Assembly: GCA_964452775.1 (NCBI GenBank)
Contig: CAYVQP010000012.1
Location: 1-64,000, forward strand
Direction: 5' to 3'
DNA length: 64,000 bases
DNA from: JACKCB01 sp964452775
GTDB taxonomy: Bacteria; Chloroflexota; Anaerolineae; Promineifilales; Promineifilaceae
Made by a program: the position numbers and the translations under genes. Shown one piece after another: positions 53,601 through 61,646 of the stretch. The notes under the pieces are model-generated. The model did not search any database, was not told where the DNA came from, and saw nothing but the letters and a program-made list of their open reading frames with translations. Position 1 is the stretch's first letter. Each line of letters begins with the position of its first letter.

Positions 53601-56600
53601 AAGGGTGAGCCGGCCCTTCTGACACGACGCGCAAAGCACCGGCAACGGTGAAACGCGCTGTTTCAATCCCTCAAAGGGTGAGCCGGCCCTTCTGACCAGG
53701 CATTAGGTTCTGTAGCTAGTTCCCGCACAACTAGTTTCAATCCCTCAAAGGGTGAGCCGGCCCTTCTGACAACGCTGTCGCAAATGTAACGGTAGCGGCA
53801 ATATTGTTTCAATCCCTCAAAGGGTGAGCCGGCCCTTCTGACGTGTACACGCTCGGCCCGGCCGCCCGCGCCGCCATGTTTCAATCCCTCAAAGGGTGAG
53901 CCGGCCCTTCTGACGAAGCCGTAAGGGCTCAGATAGCCGCAGAAGACATGTTTCAATCCCTCAAAGGGTGAGCCGGCCCTTCTGACCTTTGTAGTTGAGG
54001 TAGACAATACAACATATAACCTCGTTTCAATCCCTCAAAGGGTGAGCCGGCCCTTCTGACACCCCCGGCGACATTTACAACGACCCGGTCGCGTTTCTTC
54101 GTTTCAATCCCTCAAAGGGTGAGCCGGCCCTTCTGACGGGACGACTGTCTTTATGATTGCGAGCATATACTTCTGTTTCAATCCCTCAAAGGGTGAGCCG
54201 GCCCTTCTGACTCTAGTAGGGCTAGCACTTTTGCTAGTCGGATTAATGTTTCAATCCCTCAAAGGGTGAGCCGGCCCTTCTGACCCTATCATTCACGCTT
54301 ATTGTGATTGGTATGCTAGTGTTTCAATCCCTCAAAGGGTGAGCCGGCCCTTCTGACCTGGTTGCGTGTCAGCCCACTATCGAAGAGGCTCGCGCGTTTC
54401 AATCCCTCAAAGGGTGAGCCGGCCCTTCTGACTGAACTACCTGGACAAGGTGGTTCCGTTCGGGTATTCGTTTCAATCCCTCAAAGGGTGAGCCGGCCCT
54501 TCTGACAGAAATAATCGTCGCAAGTCGGACCGACGAAAATTGGTTTCAATCCCTCAAAGGGTGAGCCGGCCCTTCTGACCACCAGCATTACTATCACGCC
54601 GGTATACACCTACAGGTTTCAATCCCTCAAAGGGTGAGCCGGCCCTTCTGACTATTCCCAGACAACGGCCGTCGTCGGCGAAGTTGTGTTTCAATCCCTC
54701 AAAGGGTGAGCCGGCCCTTCTGACTCAATCAACGGGTTATGGGATGACCATTACCTACGGTTTCAATCCCTCAAAGGGTGAGCCGGCCCTTCTGACTAGG
54801 CCGGGGGGGGGCTGCTGGAAGGCTTGGAACATGTTTCAATCCCTCAAAGGGTGAGCCGGCCCTTCTGACCCCCCCGCCCCAGTGGCAGACCGCCGTCCCA
54901 GACCGTGTTTCAATCCCTCAAAGGGTGAGCCGGCCCTTCTGACGGCTTATCACCTTGCCTGGCTTCACCCCGAAAAGCGTTTCAATCCCTCAAAGGGTGA
55001 GCCGGCCCTTCTGACCCCAGTGGCAGACCGCCGTCCCAGACCGGGGAATGATGTTTCAATCCCTCAAAGGGTGAGCCGGCCCTTCTGACATCATGCCTGG
55101 CACCTACCGCCTCAGTGGCATCGGGTTTCAATCCCTCAAAGGGTGAGCCGGCCCTTCTGACATTGAATTACTTTTTCGCTTGCGAAAAAGATCAATTCGT
55201 TTCAATCCCTCAAAGGGTGAGCCGGCCCTTCTGACTTGATGAAGACCTCGATTCAAAATTCGACATCACCGGTTTCAATCCCTCAAAGGGTGAGCCGGCC
55301 CTTCTGACGACCCAAGCGTTTTCGAACAACGCTTGAGGGCTTTCCTTGTTTCAATCCCTCAAAGGGTGAGCCGGCCCTTCTGACTACATTTAAGGAGAAA
55401 TCTCATGAACGAGGAACTAGTTTCAATCCCTCAAAGGGTGAGCCGGCCCTTCTGACGAGGATATAGTCCTTCTTTGCCAAATCGGCAACGAGTTTCAATC
55501 CCTCAAAGGGTGAGCCGGCCCTTCTGACCATCAGTGCTGAGAAGGTCTTCTTCCTTCGCGTGATCGTTTCAATCCCTCAAAGGGTGAGCCGGCCCTTCTG
55601 ACCTATCACCTCTCCGACCGGTGGTAGTGCATCTGTCGTTTCAATCCCTCAAAGGGTGAGCCGGCCCTTCTGACGTCCGCCGGATGCAGGTTCCGCTGGC
55701 CGAATCGTGTTTCAATCCCTCAAAGGGTGAGCCGGCCCTTCTGACACCAGCACCGTATTCGCGGCAGCGCCGCGAATACGGTTTCAATCCCTCAAAGGGT
55801 GAGCCGGCCCTTCTGACTGCTCTTTGTGGGCATCCTCGTCGGTCGCACATTCGTTTCAATCCCTCAAAGGGTGAGCCGGCCCTTCTGACCAGCAATACAC
55901 AGGCATTACTGTTGGAGGAGAAATGGTTTCAATCCCTCAAAGGGTGAGCCGGCCCTTCTGACCGCATAGCGGTCGTAACATGGGCTTTGACCGTAAGTTT
56001 CAATCCCTCAAAGGGTGAGCCGGCCCTTCTGACATTCCTGTATTTGGGGTGTTCATGAGTAGTCATGAGTTTCAATCCCTCAAAGGGTGAGCCGGCCCTT
56101 CTGACCGATCACGTTCACCCCTGTCTTTACGACAGACGTGTACCCGTTTCAATCCCTCAAAGGGTGAGCCGGCCCTTCTGACAGGTGGTACAGGCCGGCA
56201 GCCGTTGCGACAGTTTGTTTCAATCCCTCAAAGGGTGAGCCGGCCCTTCTGACACCGTTGACTACACGATTCCGGTGGAGAGTGGTGGCGGGTTTCAATC
56301 CCTCAAAGGGTGAGCCGGCCCTTCTGACCGATACCTTCATCGTAATAGGTCAGGAGAATAGAGGTTTCAATCCCTCAAAGGGTGAGCCGGCCCTTCTGAC
56401 AGGGCTTGAAGCGTGGCTTCGCGCGGCTGGATTTAGTTTCAATCCCTCAAAGGGTGAGCCGGCCCTTCTGACTAATGACAAGCTTCGCGTTGTGATCGAA
56501 CGATGCTTGTTTCAATCCCTCAAAGGGTGAGCCGGCCCTTCTGACGCGATGACGGAGGCTGGCGCTTGTTGCCAGGTGACAGTTTCAATCCCTCAAAGGG

Positions 56601-57217
56601 TGAGCCGGCCCTTCTGACATAAAATAGGGTAGGTGCTACACACAAAAATCGTGGTTTCAATCCCTCAAAGGGTGAGCCGGCCCTTCTGACGGAGGGAGAG
56701 AGAACGAGACCCCCTATGGGATCTCAATGTTTCAATCCCTCAAAGGGTGAGCCGGCCCTTCTGACGGATCGGGCAACCGTCCGCCGAGGTACAGGGGCAC
56801 AGTTTCAATCCCTCAAAGGGTGAGCCGGCCCTTCTGACNNNNNNNNNNNNNNNNNNNNNNNNNNNNNNNNNNNNNNNNNNNNNNNNNNNNNNNNNNNNNN
56901 NNNNNNNNNNNNNNNNNNNNNNNNNNNNNNNNNNNNNNCCGAGGTACAGGGGCACAGTTTCAATCCCTCAAAGGGTGAGCCGGCCCTTCTGACCCTCCTT
57001 CTTGTTTTAGTAGGGTTGGCCTTACTGACCCTGGTTTCAATCCCTCAAAGGGTGAGCCGGCCCTTCTGACTATGGCCCCCCGGCCCCAGTGGGGATTGAC
57101 CCAAGTTTCAATCCCTCAAAGGGTGAGCCGGCCCTTCTGACGGACAAGTACGACCGTATCTACGGCCACTGGGATATTCGGTTTCAATCCCTCAAAGGGT
57201 GAGCCGGCCCTTCTGAC
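50654..57217 (-). CRISPR. Type III CRISPR array, 89 written repeats (88 after gap merging)
   Basis: 37-nt repeats beginning GTTTCAATCCCTCAAAGGG and ending CCGGCCCTTCTGAC on the plus strand, with spacers of 34-40 nt. I count 89 copies; copies 85 (56802) and 86 (56957) are the same unit written twice around the artefactual gap, leaving 88 repeats and 87 spacers. On the minus strand the repeat ends in ATTGAAAC, the 8-nt tag of Cas6-processed type III crRNAs, so the array is transcribed from 57217 down to 50654, in line with the cas genes. The one variant repeat (50949, C to T at position 9) is near the distal end, as expected for old units. Spacer 53400-53434 recurs at 53843-53877. Confidence 0.98.
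56839..56938. other. 100-N assembly gap inside the array, probably artefactual
   Basis: Exactly 100 Ns. The 55 bases before it (18 bases of spacer plus one 37-nt repeat, 56784-56838) are identical to the 55 bases after it (56939-56993). Same signature as the gap at 2516: an unmerged k-mer overlap, although in a repeat array loss of some units cannot be excluded. Confidence 0.85.
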
Positions 57218-57588
57218 AGCAGTTATCCACAGTGGGAACGGAGCCTGTTTTTGCCCCTTCCGGCGGCAATTTTGCTCCAATTCTGCGCCACTTTCGGTAT
57301 AGTGCGCGCCCTGATTCCTGCTGTCTCGTCCCACCGCCACTCGCCTTGCGGGGGTCGCGCCGTAATAACGTCATTTTGGCCCTATTTTAATCTCTCATTA
57401 ATGTGCTGTCCACTCTCTTCACCCCGCATTTTCGCCCTCATTCAGCTTCTTTCGCCCTCAATCGCGTTTTCCGGGGTTCAGCCGCGTTTTCGACTGCCTT
57501 TTACCTGTTTGATCGATCCCGACCCATGCCTATCATTTGCTTCAGCGCCATTGGAATCGCCGCCTGAACCCGTGACGATGGCCTTGCT
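57218..57588 (-). promoter_or_regulatory. CRISPR leader and WYL-gene control region
   Basis: Noncoding 371 bp between the leader-proximal repeat and the divergent WYL gene, so it should hold the array promoter (minus strand) and integration signals. It contains two exact TTTCGCCCTCA copies 20 bp apart (57430, 57450) and two CGCGTTTTC copies also 20 bp apart (57463, 57483): a phased set that could bind a regulator such as the WYL protein. A TATACC on the minus strand at about 57296-57301 is a weak -10 candidate for the array. Confidence 0.5.
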
Positions 57589-59022
57589 ATGCTGCCACAA
57601 ATCACTCAACCGCTCTCCGTCACTCCCTCGACTGCGCCCTCAACGCTCTTCTCTCTCTGCGCCTGTGCGAATACCCTGGCTTATCTTCATCATTATACCC
57701 CAAACTGGCTGCCTCGCGGGCGTTATCTGGCCCCTCGCCACCTGCGCGTACTGGCCGCCTGGCTCGGCCGGCCGGAACCCACCCTGCGCACCATTCGCAA
57801 CCATCCGGCTCTGGCGACCCACCTCTCATTGCTTCACGCCGCCCGGCTCTTGCCCGCCGAAGGCAGCCGACTGACGCCCACCCCCGAAGCGCACACATGG
57901 TTACATGCTTCGCCCGCCCAACAAAAGCGGCAACTCCTCACCGCGGCCTCCGATACTGCTCACTGGGAAAGCGTATTGACCCGGCTGGGCTGGCAAACGA
58001 TGGTTGGCCCTGACCGACAGGCCTTTGCCCGCCAGCAACTGAGCGCCCAGGACATCAATGCCGCGCCGGCAAACGCCCGCTGGTTGCCGGCCGCTTCAGA
58101 TGGGGCATGGCGCCTGCATCTCCCGCCTTCACTGCCCCTCTGGATGCGTTTTGACCTGCATCAGTTGGGCAATTGGACCGCGCCCGACACACTGCACTGC
58201 ACCTCACTGACCATAGTCCAGGCGATGCACAATGGCTACTCTGAACGCTTTATCAACTGGCTGCTTCAAACAGCCACCGGGCAACCGTTGGAACCGGAGC
58301 GGGCTGCCCGGCTTGCCCACCTGCGCCGCCAGACCCGGGCCTACCTCGTCCAGCCCGGACTGCTGCTCACCACCAGCCGTCCCGCCTACCTGCAAGAGAT
58401 ACTGAACCAGGCTTCCCTCAGACCCCTCATCCGCCAACAGCTTTCTCCCCGGCACGCCCTGCTCAACCCGCACCTGCTGCCTCGCTTCCACTCCTGGCTG
58501 CGCAAGCAGGGTCATACCCTGCACTCTCCACCCGAGCCGGGAGCCGCCGGCAAGGGAATCGGCGACGCTCCCTTCACCTACCTGAGCCTGCGCGTGCTGC
58601 AAGGCCTGGCTGATGTCACCCCACTCGCCGCCCGCCCCGCCGCCGCCCTGCTGGATGACGCCGCCTCCGCCGATCAACTGACTCCCCTTCAGCGCGCTGA
58701 CCTGGACCGCCAGGCGCAGGATATCCTGGAAAGCCTCCGCCAGGCCGTTCAGGGAAGAGATGCCTTCTTCCCACCTCTGGCCCCTCCCACCCCTGAGGTG
58801 CTGGCCCTTGTGCGCCGGGCCATCGAACACGAAACCCTGCTGCATGGCGTCTACCAATCGCTGGGCGACCATCAACCCCGTTTCAGGCGCCTCCTACCCA
58901 TCCGCCTGGAACAGCGCGGTGAGCTTTACTATCTCCACGCCTACTGCTATCAGGCAGAAGCGGAGCTGGTCTATCGCCTGGATCGCTTCCATGAAGTCAC
59001 CGTCGCCCCCGCTACACAATGA
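57589..59022 (+). CDS. WYL-domain regulator-like protein next to CRISPR
   Basis: 477 residues. The N-terminal half is helical with possible winged-helix units (RGRYLAPRHLRVLAAWLGR, HAARLLPAEGSRLTPTPEA). The C-terminal 80 residues (EHETLLHGVYQSLGDHQPRF ... LPIRLEQRGELYYLHAYCY ... ELVYRLDRFHEVTV) follow the WYL domain plan, though the W-Y-L triad is only partly kept. WYL proteins often regulate CRISPR and BREX loci, binding nucleic acid or nucleotides as ligand. It is divergent from the array across the leader and converges on cas2 with an 11-bp overlap. Exact DNA-binding fold uncertain. Confidence 0.6.
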   Translation: MLPQITQPLSVTPSTAPSTLFSLCACANTLAYLHHYTPNWLPRGRYLAPRHLRVLAAWLGRPEPTLRTIRNHPALATHLSLLHAARLLPAEGSRLTPTPEAHTWLHASPAQQKRQLLTAASDTAHWESVLTRLGWQTMVGPDRQAFARQQLSAQDINAAPANARWLPAASDGAWRLHLPPSLPLWMRFDLHQLGNWTAPDTLHCTSLTIVQAMHNGYSERFINWLLQTATGQPLEPERAARLAHLRRQTRAYLVQPGLLLTTSRPAYLQEILNQASLRPLIRQQLSPRHALLNPHLLPRFHSWLRKQGHTLHSPPEPGAAGKGIGDAPFTYLSLRVLQGLADVTPLAARPAAALLDDAASADQLTPLQRADLDRQAQDILESLRQAVQGRDAFFPPLAPPTPEVLALVRRAIEHETLLHGVYQSLGDHQPRFRRLLPIRLEQRGELYYLHAYCYQAEAELVYRLDRFHEVTVAPATQ

Positions 59023-59290
59023 CCGCCGCTCCCAGTTGCCGGGCCAGGTCCTTGCCCAGCACCGTCACTCTGTCGGCGCAATCCGCGCTCAGCGGGTAGA
59101 AGCGGACACTCTCCCACTTTTCCTCCTTCACCAGCGGCGTCAGCCGTTGCCGCAGCTTGCTTAACTTCTGCGCGTCCAGGTCGCACTCGAAGACGCTATA
59201 TTGCACGCGATATCCATGCCCTTCCATTATCTTCGCCACCTTTCGCCGGCGCTTATCATCGGTAATGTCATAACTGATCAGAATGCGCAT
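59012..59290 (-). CDS. cas2: Cas2
   Basis: 92 residues with the full Cas2 pattern: MRILISYDITDDKRRRKVAKI (catalytic-site Asp in YDITDD), GYRVQYSVFECDL, LSKLRQRLTPLV, and RFYPLSADCADRVTVLG. Cas2 dimers bridge two Cas1 dimers during spacer integration. No cas1 is present in the window, so Cas1 must come from elsewhere or the adaptation module is incomplete. Immediately downstream of the RNase H gene (4 bp), which implies co-transcription. Confidence 0.92.
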   Translation of the reverse strand: MRILISYDITDDKRRRKVAKIMEGHGYRVQYSVFECDLDAQKLSKLRQRLTPLVKEEKWESVRFYPLSADCADRVTVLGKDLARQLGAAVIV

Positions 59291-59294
59291 CGTA

Positions 59295-59801
59295 TCATCC
59301 CCCGGAAGTCAGACGCCGGCGCAGCCGCTTTCCCACGCCGGATGTGACACTGCCTCCATTGCGCCCCTTCGCCGCCGGCATCCGCGCCAGCCGGCCCATT
59401 AGCGCCTCCGTCGCCAGCGCGTCCGCCAGCTGGTTTTCCTCTCTGGGCACATGCCGAAAGCGCACGCTGCTGAAGTAACCTGCCGCCTGGCACATCTGCG
59501 CGTGCAGCGGCTTCAAACGCTGGCTGTGCACCAGGCTCTGTCCGTTCATCTGCCAGACCAATACCTGCGAATCAGAGACAATCTCCACATGCTTTGCGCT
59601 GACCTGCTGCGCCAATTCCAGGCCAAGCAACGCCGCCAGATACTCCGCCTCATTATTCGTCATCGGCGGCAACTGCCGGCTCATCCAGCCCAGGAAATGC
59701 CCCTCCGCGGAACGCGCCACCGCTGCGATGCCGGTGTAGCCGTCAGAAGGTCCGGCCTCTCCGATAGAGCCGTCAACATGAATCTGCACACACTGCTTCA
59801 C
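59295..59801 (-). CDS. RNase HI-like protein
   Basis: 168 residues from GTG 59801 (VKQCVQIHVDGSIGE) with GAAGGAGA upstream; an ATG at 59864 would add a basic extension overlapping the preceding gene. All four acidic active-site residues of RNase HI are visible: Asp in IHVDGS, Glu in NNEAEYLAALLG, Asp in VSDSQVLVWQ, Asp in QLADALA. RNase H removes RNA from RNA-DNA hybrids. The C-terminal 25 residues are basic and low-complexity. Situated 4 bp before cas2, suggesting a link to spacer acquisition, not merely housekeeping. Confidence 0.85.
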   Translation of the reverse strand: MKQCVQIHVDGSIGEAGPSDGYTGIAAVARSAEGHFLGWMSRQLPPMTNNEAEYLAALLGLELAQQVSAKHVEIVSDSQVLVWQMNGQSLVHSQRLKPLHAQMCQAAGYFSSVRFRHVPREENQLADALATEALMGRLARMPAAKGRNGGSVTSGVGKRLRRRLTSGG

Positions 59802-59860
59802 CGCTTCGTCTCCTTCTCGCCCCCTGACGTATCCCGGCAGACGCCGACCGCGCGGCCGCC

Positions 59861-60142
59861 TCACCTTTCCCGCGCATTATGGCTACCGTCCAGGAGCGCA
59901 ACAACCTCGCCAATCTCCAGCGCTGTGACCACCACATGACCGCTGTCCAGCAGCAGCAGTGTCCGCCGCTTTCGCCCGCCGGTCAGCACCACCAGGTGGG
60001 TCAGCGGCGTCGCGCCCAGTAGCCGTCTCATCGCCGCCGACTCGGCCGGTCCGACCGAGACTATCCGCTCCACGCACACCAATCCCTGCCGGCCGATCTC
60101 CACCCACCGCTGCGGCTCACTATTTGCTCTTGAAAGGCTCAT
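59861..60142 (-). CDS. RemA/DUF370-like small regulator
   Basis: 93 residues. VEIGRQGLVCVERIVSVGPAESAAMRRLL, then TGGRKRRTLLLLDSGHVVVTALEIGEVVALL, aligns with the RemA/DUF370 pattern (IGFGN-V---RIVAIV-PESAPIKR, YGR-TRAVII-DS-HV-LSAI-PETVA). RemA is a DNA-binding regulator forming oligomeric rings. This copy is divergent. It is transcribed with the RNase H and cas2 genes (59 bp gap), so it may control them. Confidence in the family is moderate. Confidence 0.6.
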   Translation of the reverse strand: MSLSRANSEPQRWVEIGRQGLVCVERIVSVGPAESAAMRRLLGATPLTHLVVLTGGRKRRTLLLLDSGHVVVTALEIGEVVALLDGSHNARER

Positions 60143-60281
60143 AGGCCGCCTCCTTACCGGTCAACACCCGCGCCAGCCGGCGCGCCTGCAACAGCATGAC
60201 GTGCTTTAGCTGCGTCTCGCCGCCCGGCCCGGCGTCCGGATGATAGACACGTATCTGCATCCGCCGGCTGTATCCTTCCAT
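60120..60281 (-). CDS. Small ORF overlapping the RemA-like gene
   Basis: About 53 residues from ATG 60281 (MEGYSRRMQIRVYHPDAGPG), overlapping the next gene by 23 nt. The frame stays open to 60467, and PVELGDAGTVQVMEGYSRRM upstream also looks like protein, so the true start may be further upstream at a non-ATG codon. The C-terminal part forms an amphipathic helix (LKHVMLLQARRLARVLTG). No family recognised. Confidence 0.4.
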   Translation of the reverse strand: MEGYSRRMQIRVYHPDAGPGGETQLKHVMLLQARRLARVLTGKEAAYEPFKSK

Positions 60282-60598
60282 CACTTGCACCGTCCCGGCA
60301 TCCCCCAGTTCTACCGGCCGCTGAGAGTTTCCCGTCCGTATTGGTCCTGAGCGAAGCGTGCATCTATCCCCCTGGATTTGGCCAGGAAGGAGATAGTCTC
60401 TGTCGCAGTGCGCCGGCCGGCAGCGGGTTGGATTTCGGATGCTGCAAGCAGACCACATCACCGCCAACCCGACCTCACTGCACCCCGGCCCTAACGGGCC
60501 AAATCAGGTGAAGGTCGCCGCCTGACGACGGCCGCTTACCCAATCGGAATATCACCAGGGCCGGCAGAGATGCCGGCCATTTCGTTTTGGAGGACCCC
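60282..60598. promoter_or_regulatory. Divergent intergenic region
   Basis: About 317 bp between the minus-strand cas2 group and the plus-strand small-gene cassette. Short GCCGGC palindromic words are frequent, as in the genome generally. No clear promoter is visible; it must carry start signals for both directions. Confidence 0.35.
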
Positions 60599-60790
60599 AT
60601 GACGTTCGAAGAATGGATGCAGGCGGTGGACATGGTGGTGGGCGACATCGCCTTCGGCCTCAGCGTCCGCGACCTGCCGGACATCGACTTCCGTTCCCTG
60701 TATGAGGCCGGCGAGCCGGCCCAGACAGCGGCTGAGGAGGTTCTGGCCGGCGCGGACTTCCCCTTTGACGACCTCGACTACCTGACCTGA
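60599..60790 (+). CDS. Small acidic protein (plasmid/phage-type, DUF5419-like)
   Basis: 63 residues from ATG 60599 with AGGA 5 bases upstream. MTFEEWMQAVDMVVGDIAFG, LSVRDLPDIDF, YEAGEPAQTAAEEVL resembles a small family common on plasmids and phages with the pattern WM-x-x-VD ... LS-x-RDLPD-x-x-F-R. Function unknown. It opens a run of four tightly spaced plus-strand genes. Confidence 0.6.
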   Translation: MTFEEWMQAVDMVVGDIAFGLSVRDLPDIDFRSLYEAGEPAQTAAEEVLAGADFPFDDLDYLT

Positions 60791-60801
60791 GCGGAGATGC
60801 C

Positions 60802-61236
60802 ATGAGCGCACACGTCATCCAACTGGCCCATCTGGAAGAGCTGCTGCAGGGGGAGCTGCGCGCCGGCGACGTCGTGCGCGTGGTGGCGCTGGACGCCACC
60901 GAGAGCGTCTCCCGGCAGGTCCCCGGCCTGCGACTGACCAGCGTCGGCGTGCACGTCCGCGCCGTCAACTCCGCCGGCCACATCCTGGCCTGCTACCTGC
61001 CCGTGGCCGAAACCCAGCTGTACAACGGCCGGCGGGAGGGCGACCCAACCTGGCAGCAATATGACGATGCCTGGCAGCGGGCGAAAGCGCTCAAAGAACG
61101 CGTCGTGGCATATCTGCAGACAGCGGCCGCGGAGCAGGGCTTCACCGTCCGCACCGCCGGCGTCATCGACCTGGGCGGGGTGCGGCCGCTTCACGGAGCC
61201 TGGCTATCCGACCCGGCTCGCACGGGAGAAGCGTAA
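60802..61236 (+). CDS. Hypothetical protein
   Basis: 144 residues; ATG 60802 follows GGAG by 6 bases. A beta-rich first half (GDVVRVVALDATES, TSVGVHVRAVNSAGHILACYL) is followed by a long helix (YDDAWQRAKALKERVVAYLQTAAAEQ) and a final FTVRTAGVIDLGGVRPLHGAW. No family recognised. Part of the small-gene cassette, 11 bp after the preceding gene. Confidence 0.6.
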   Translation: MSAHVIQLAHLEELLQGELRAGDVVRVVALDATESVSRQVPGLRLTSVGVHVRAVNSAGHILACYLPVAETQLYNGRREGDPTWQQYDDAWQRAKALKERVVAYLQTAAAEQGFTVRTAGVIDLGGVRPLHGAWLSDPARTGEA

Positions 61237-61337
61237 CCGGTCCGGCAGCGGCCTGATGCCGCTCATGCCCTGAGGTTTCCGGCGTGGCCCCTGGACGGCC
61301 ATACCGCAATTCGAAAAGCCAAAGAGGAGGCAACCCC

Positions 61338-61643
61338 ATGCCGGAGCTGAGCACCCATCTCACCTTCCTCTCCGACCCCGGCCACGGCTGGCTGCGGGTG
61401 CCGCTGGTCGAGATTGTCACGCTGGAGCTCACTGGCCGGATATCCCCCTACTCCTTCATTCAGGGTGAGCACGCCTTCCTGGAAGAGGACTGCGATTGCC
61501 CCCGCTATCTGCGGGCGCGGGAGAGCCGGGGGTTCCCGCCGCCGGTCATCGAAGCGCAATTCATCGAGCGCTTTGTCCGTCCCGGCTTGCGCTTTCAGGA
61601 TTCAGCCCTGGACCCGGCCTACTGGGAAAGATTTCGGAGGTGA
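61338..61643 (+). CDS. Hypothetical protein
   Basis: 101 residues from ATG 61338 (MPELSTHLTFLSDPGHGWLR) with AGAGGAGG 7 bases upstream; the frame opens earlier at 61284 but without a ribosome site. Features: GHGWLRVPLVEI, then SFIQGEHAFLEEDCDCPRYLRA and AQFIERFVRP. GHGWLRVP is a pattern I associate with small plasmid or phage-borne proteins of unknown role. 3 bp from the next gene. Confidence 0.65.
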   Translation: MPELSTHLTFLSDPGHGWLRVPLVEIVTLELTGRISPYSFIQGEHAFLEEDCDCPRYLRARESRGFPPPVIEAQFIERFVRPGLRFQDSALDPAYWERFRR

Positions 61644-61646
61644 ACA

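Noticed and set aside
51243..56955. Open frames on both strands with repeating PSKGEPALLT or RRAGSPFEGLK peptides
   Set aside because: They are translations of the CRISPR repeat; the 37-nt unit with variable spacers keeps frames open by chance.
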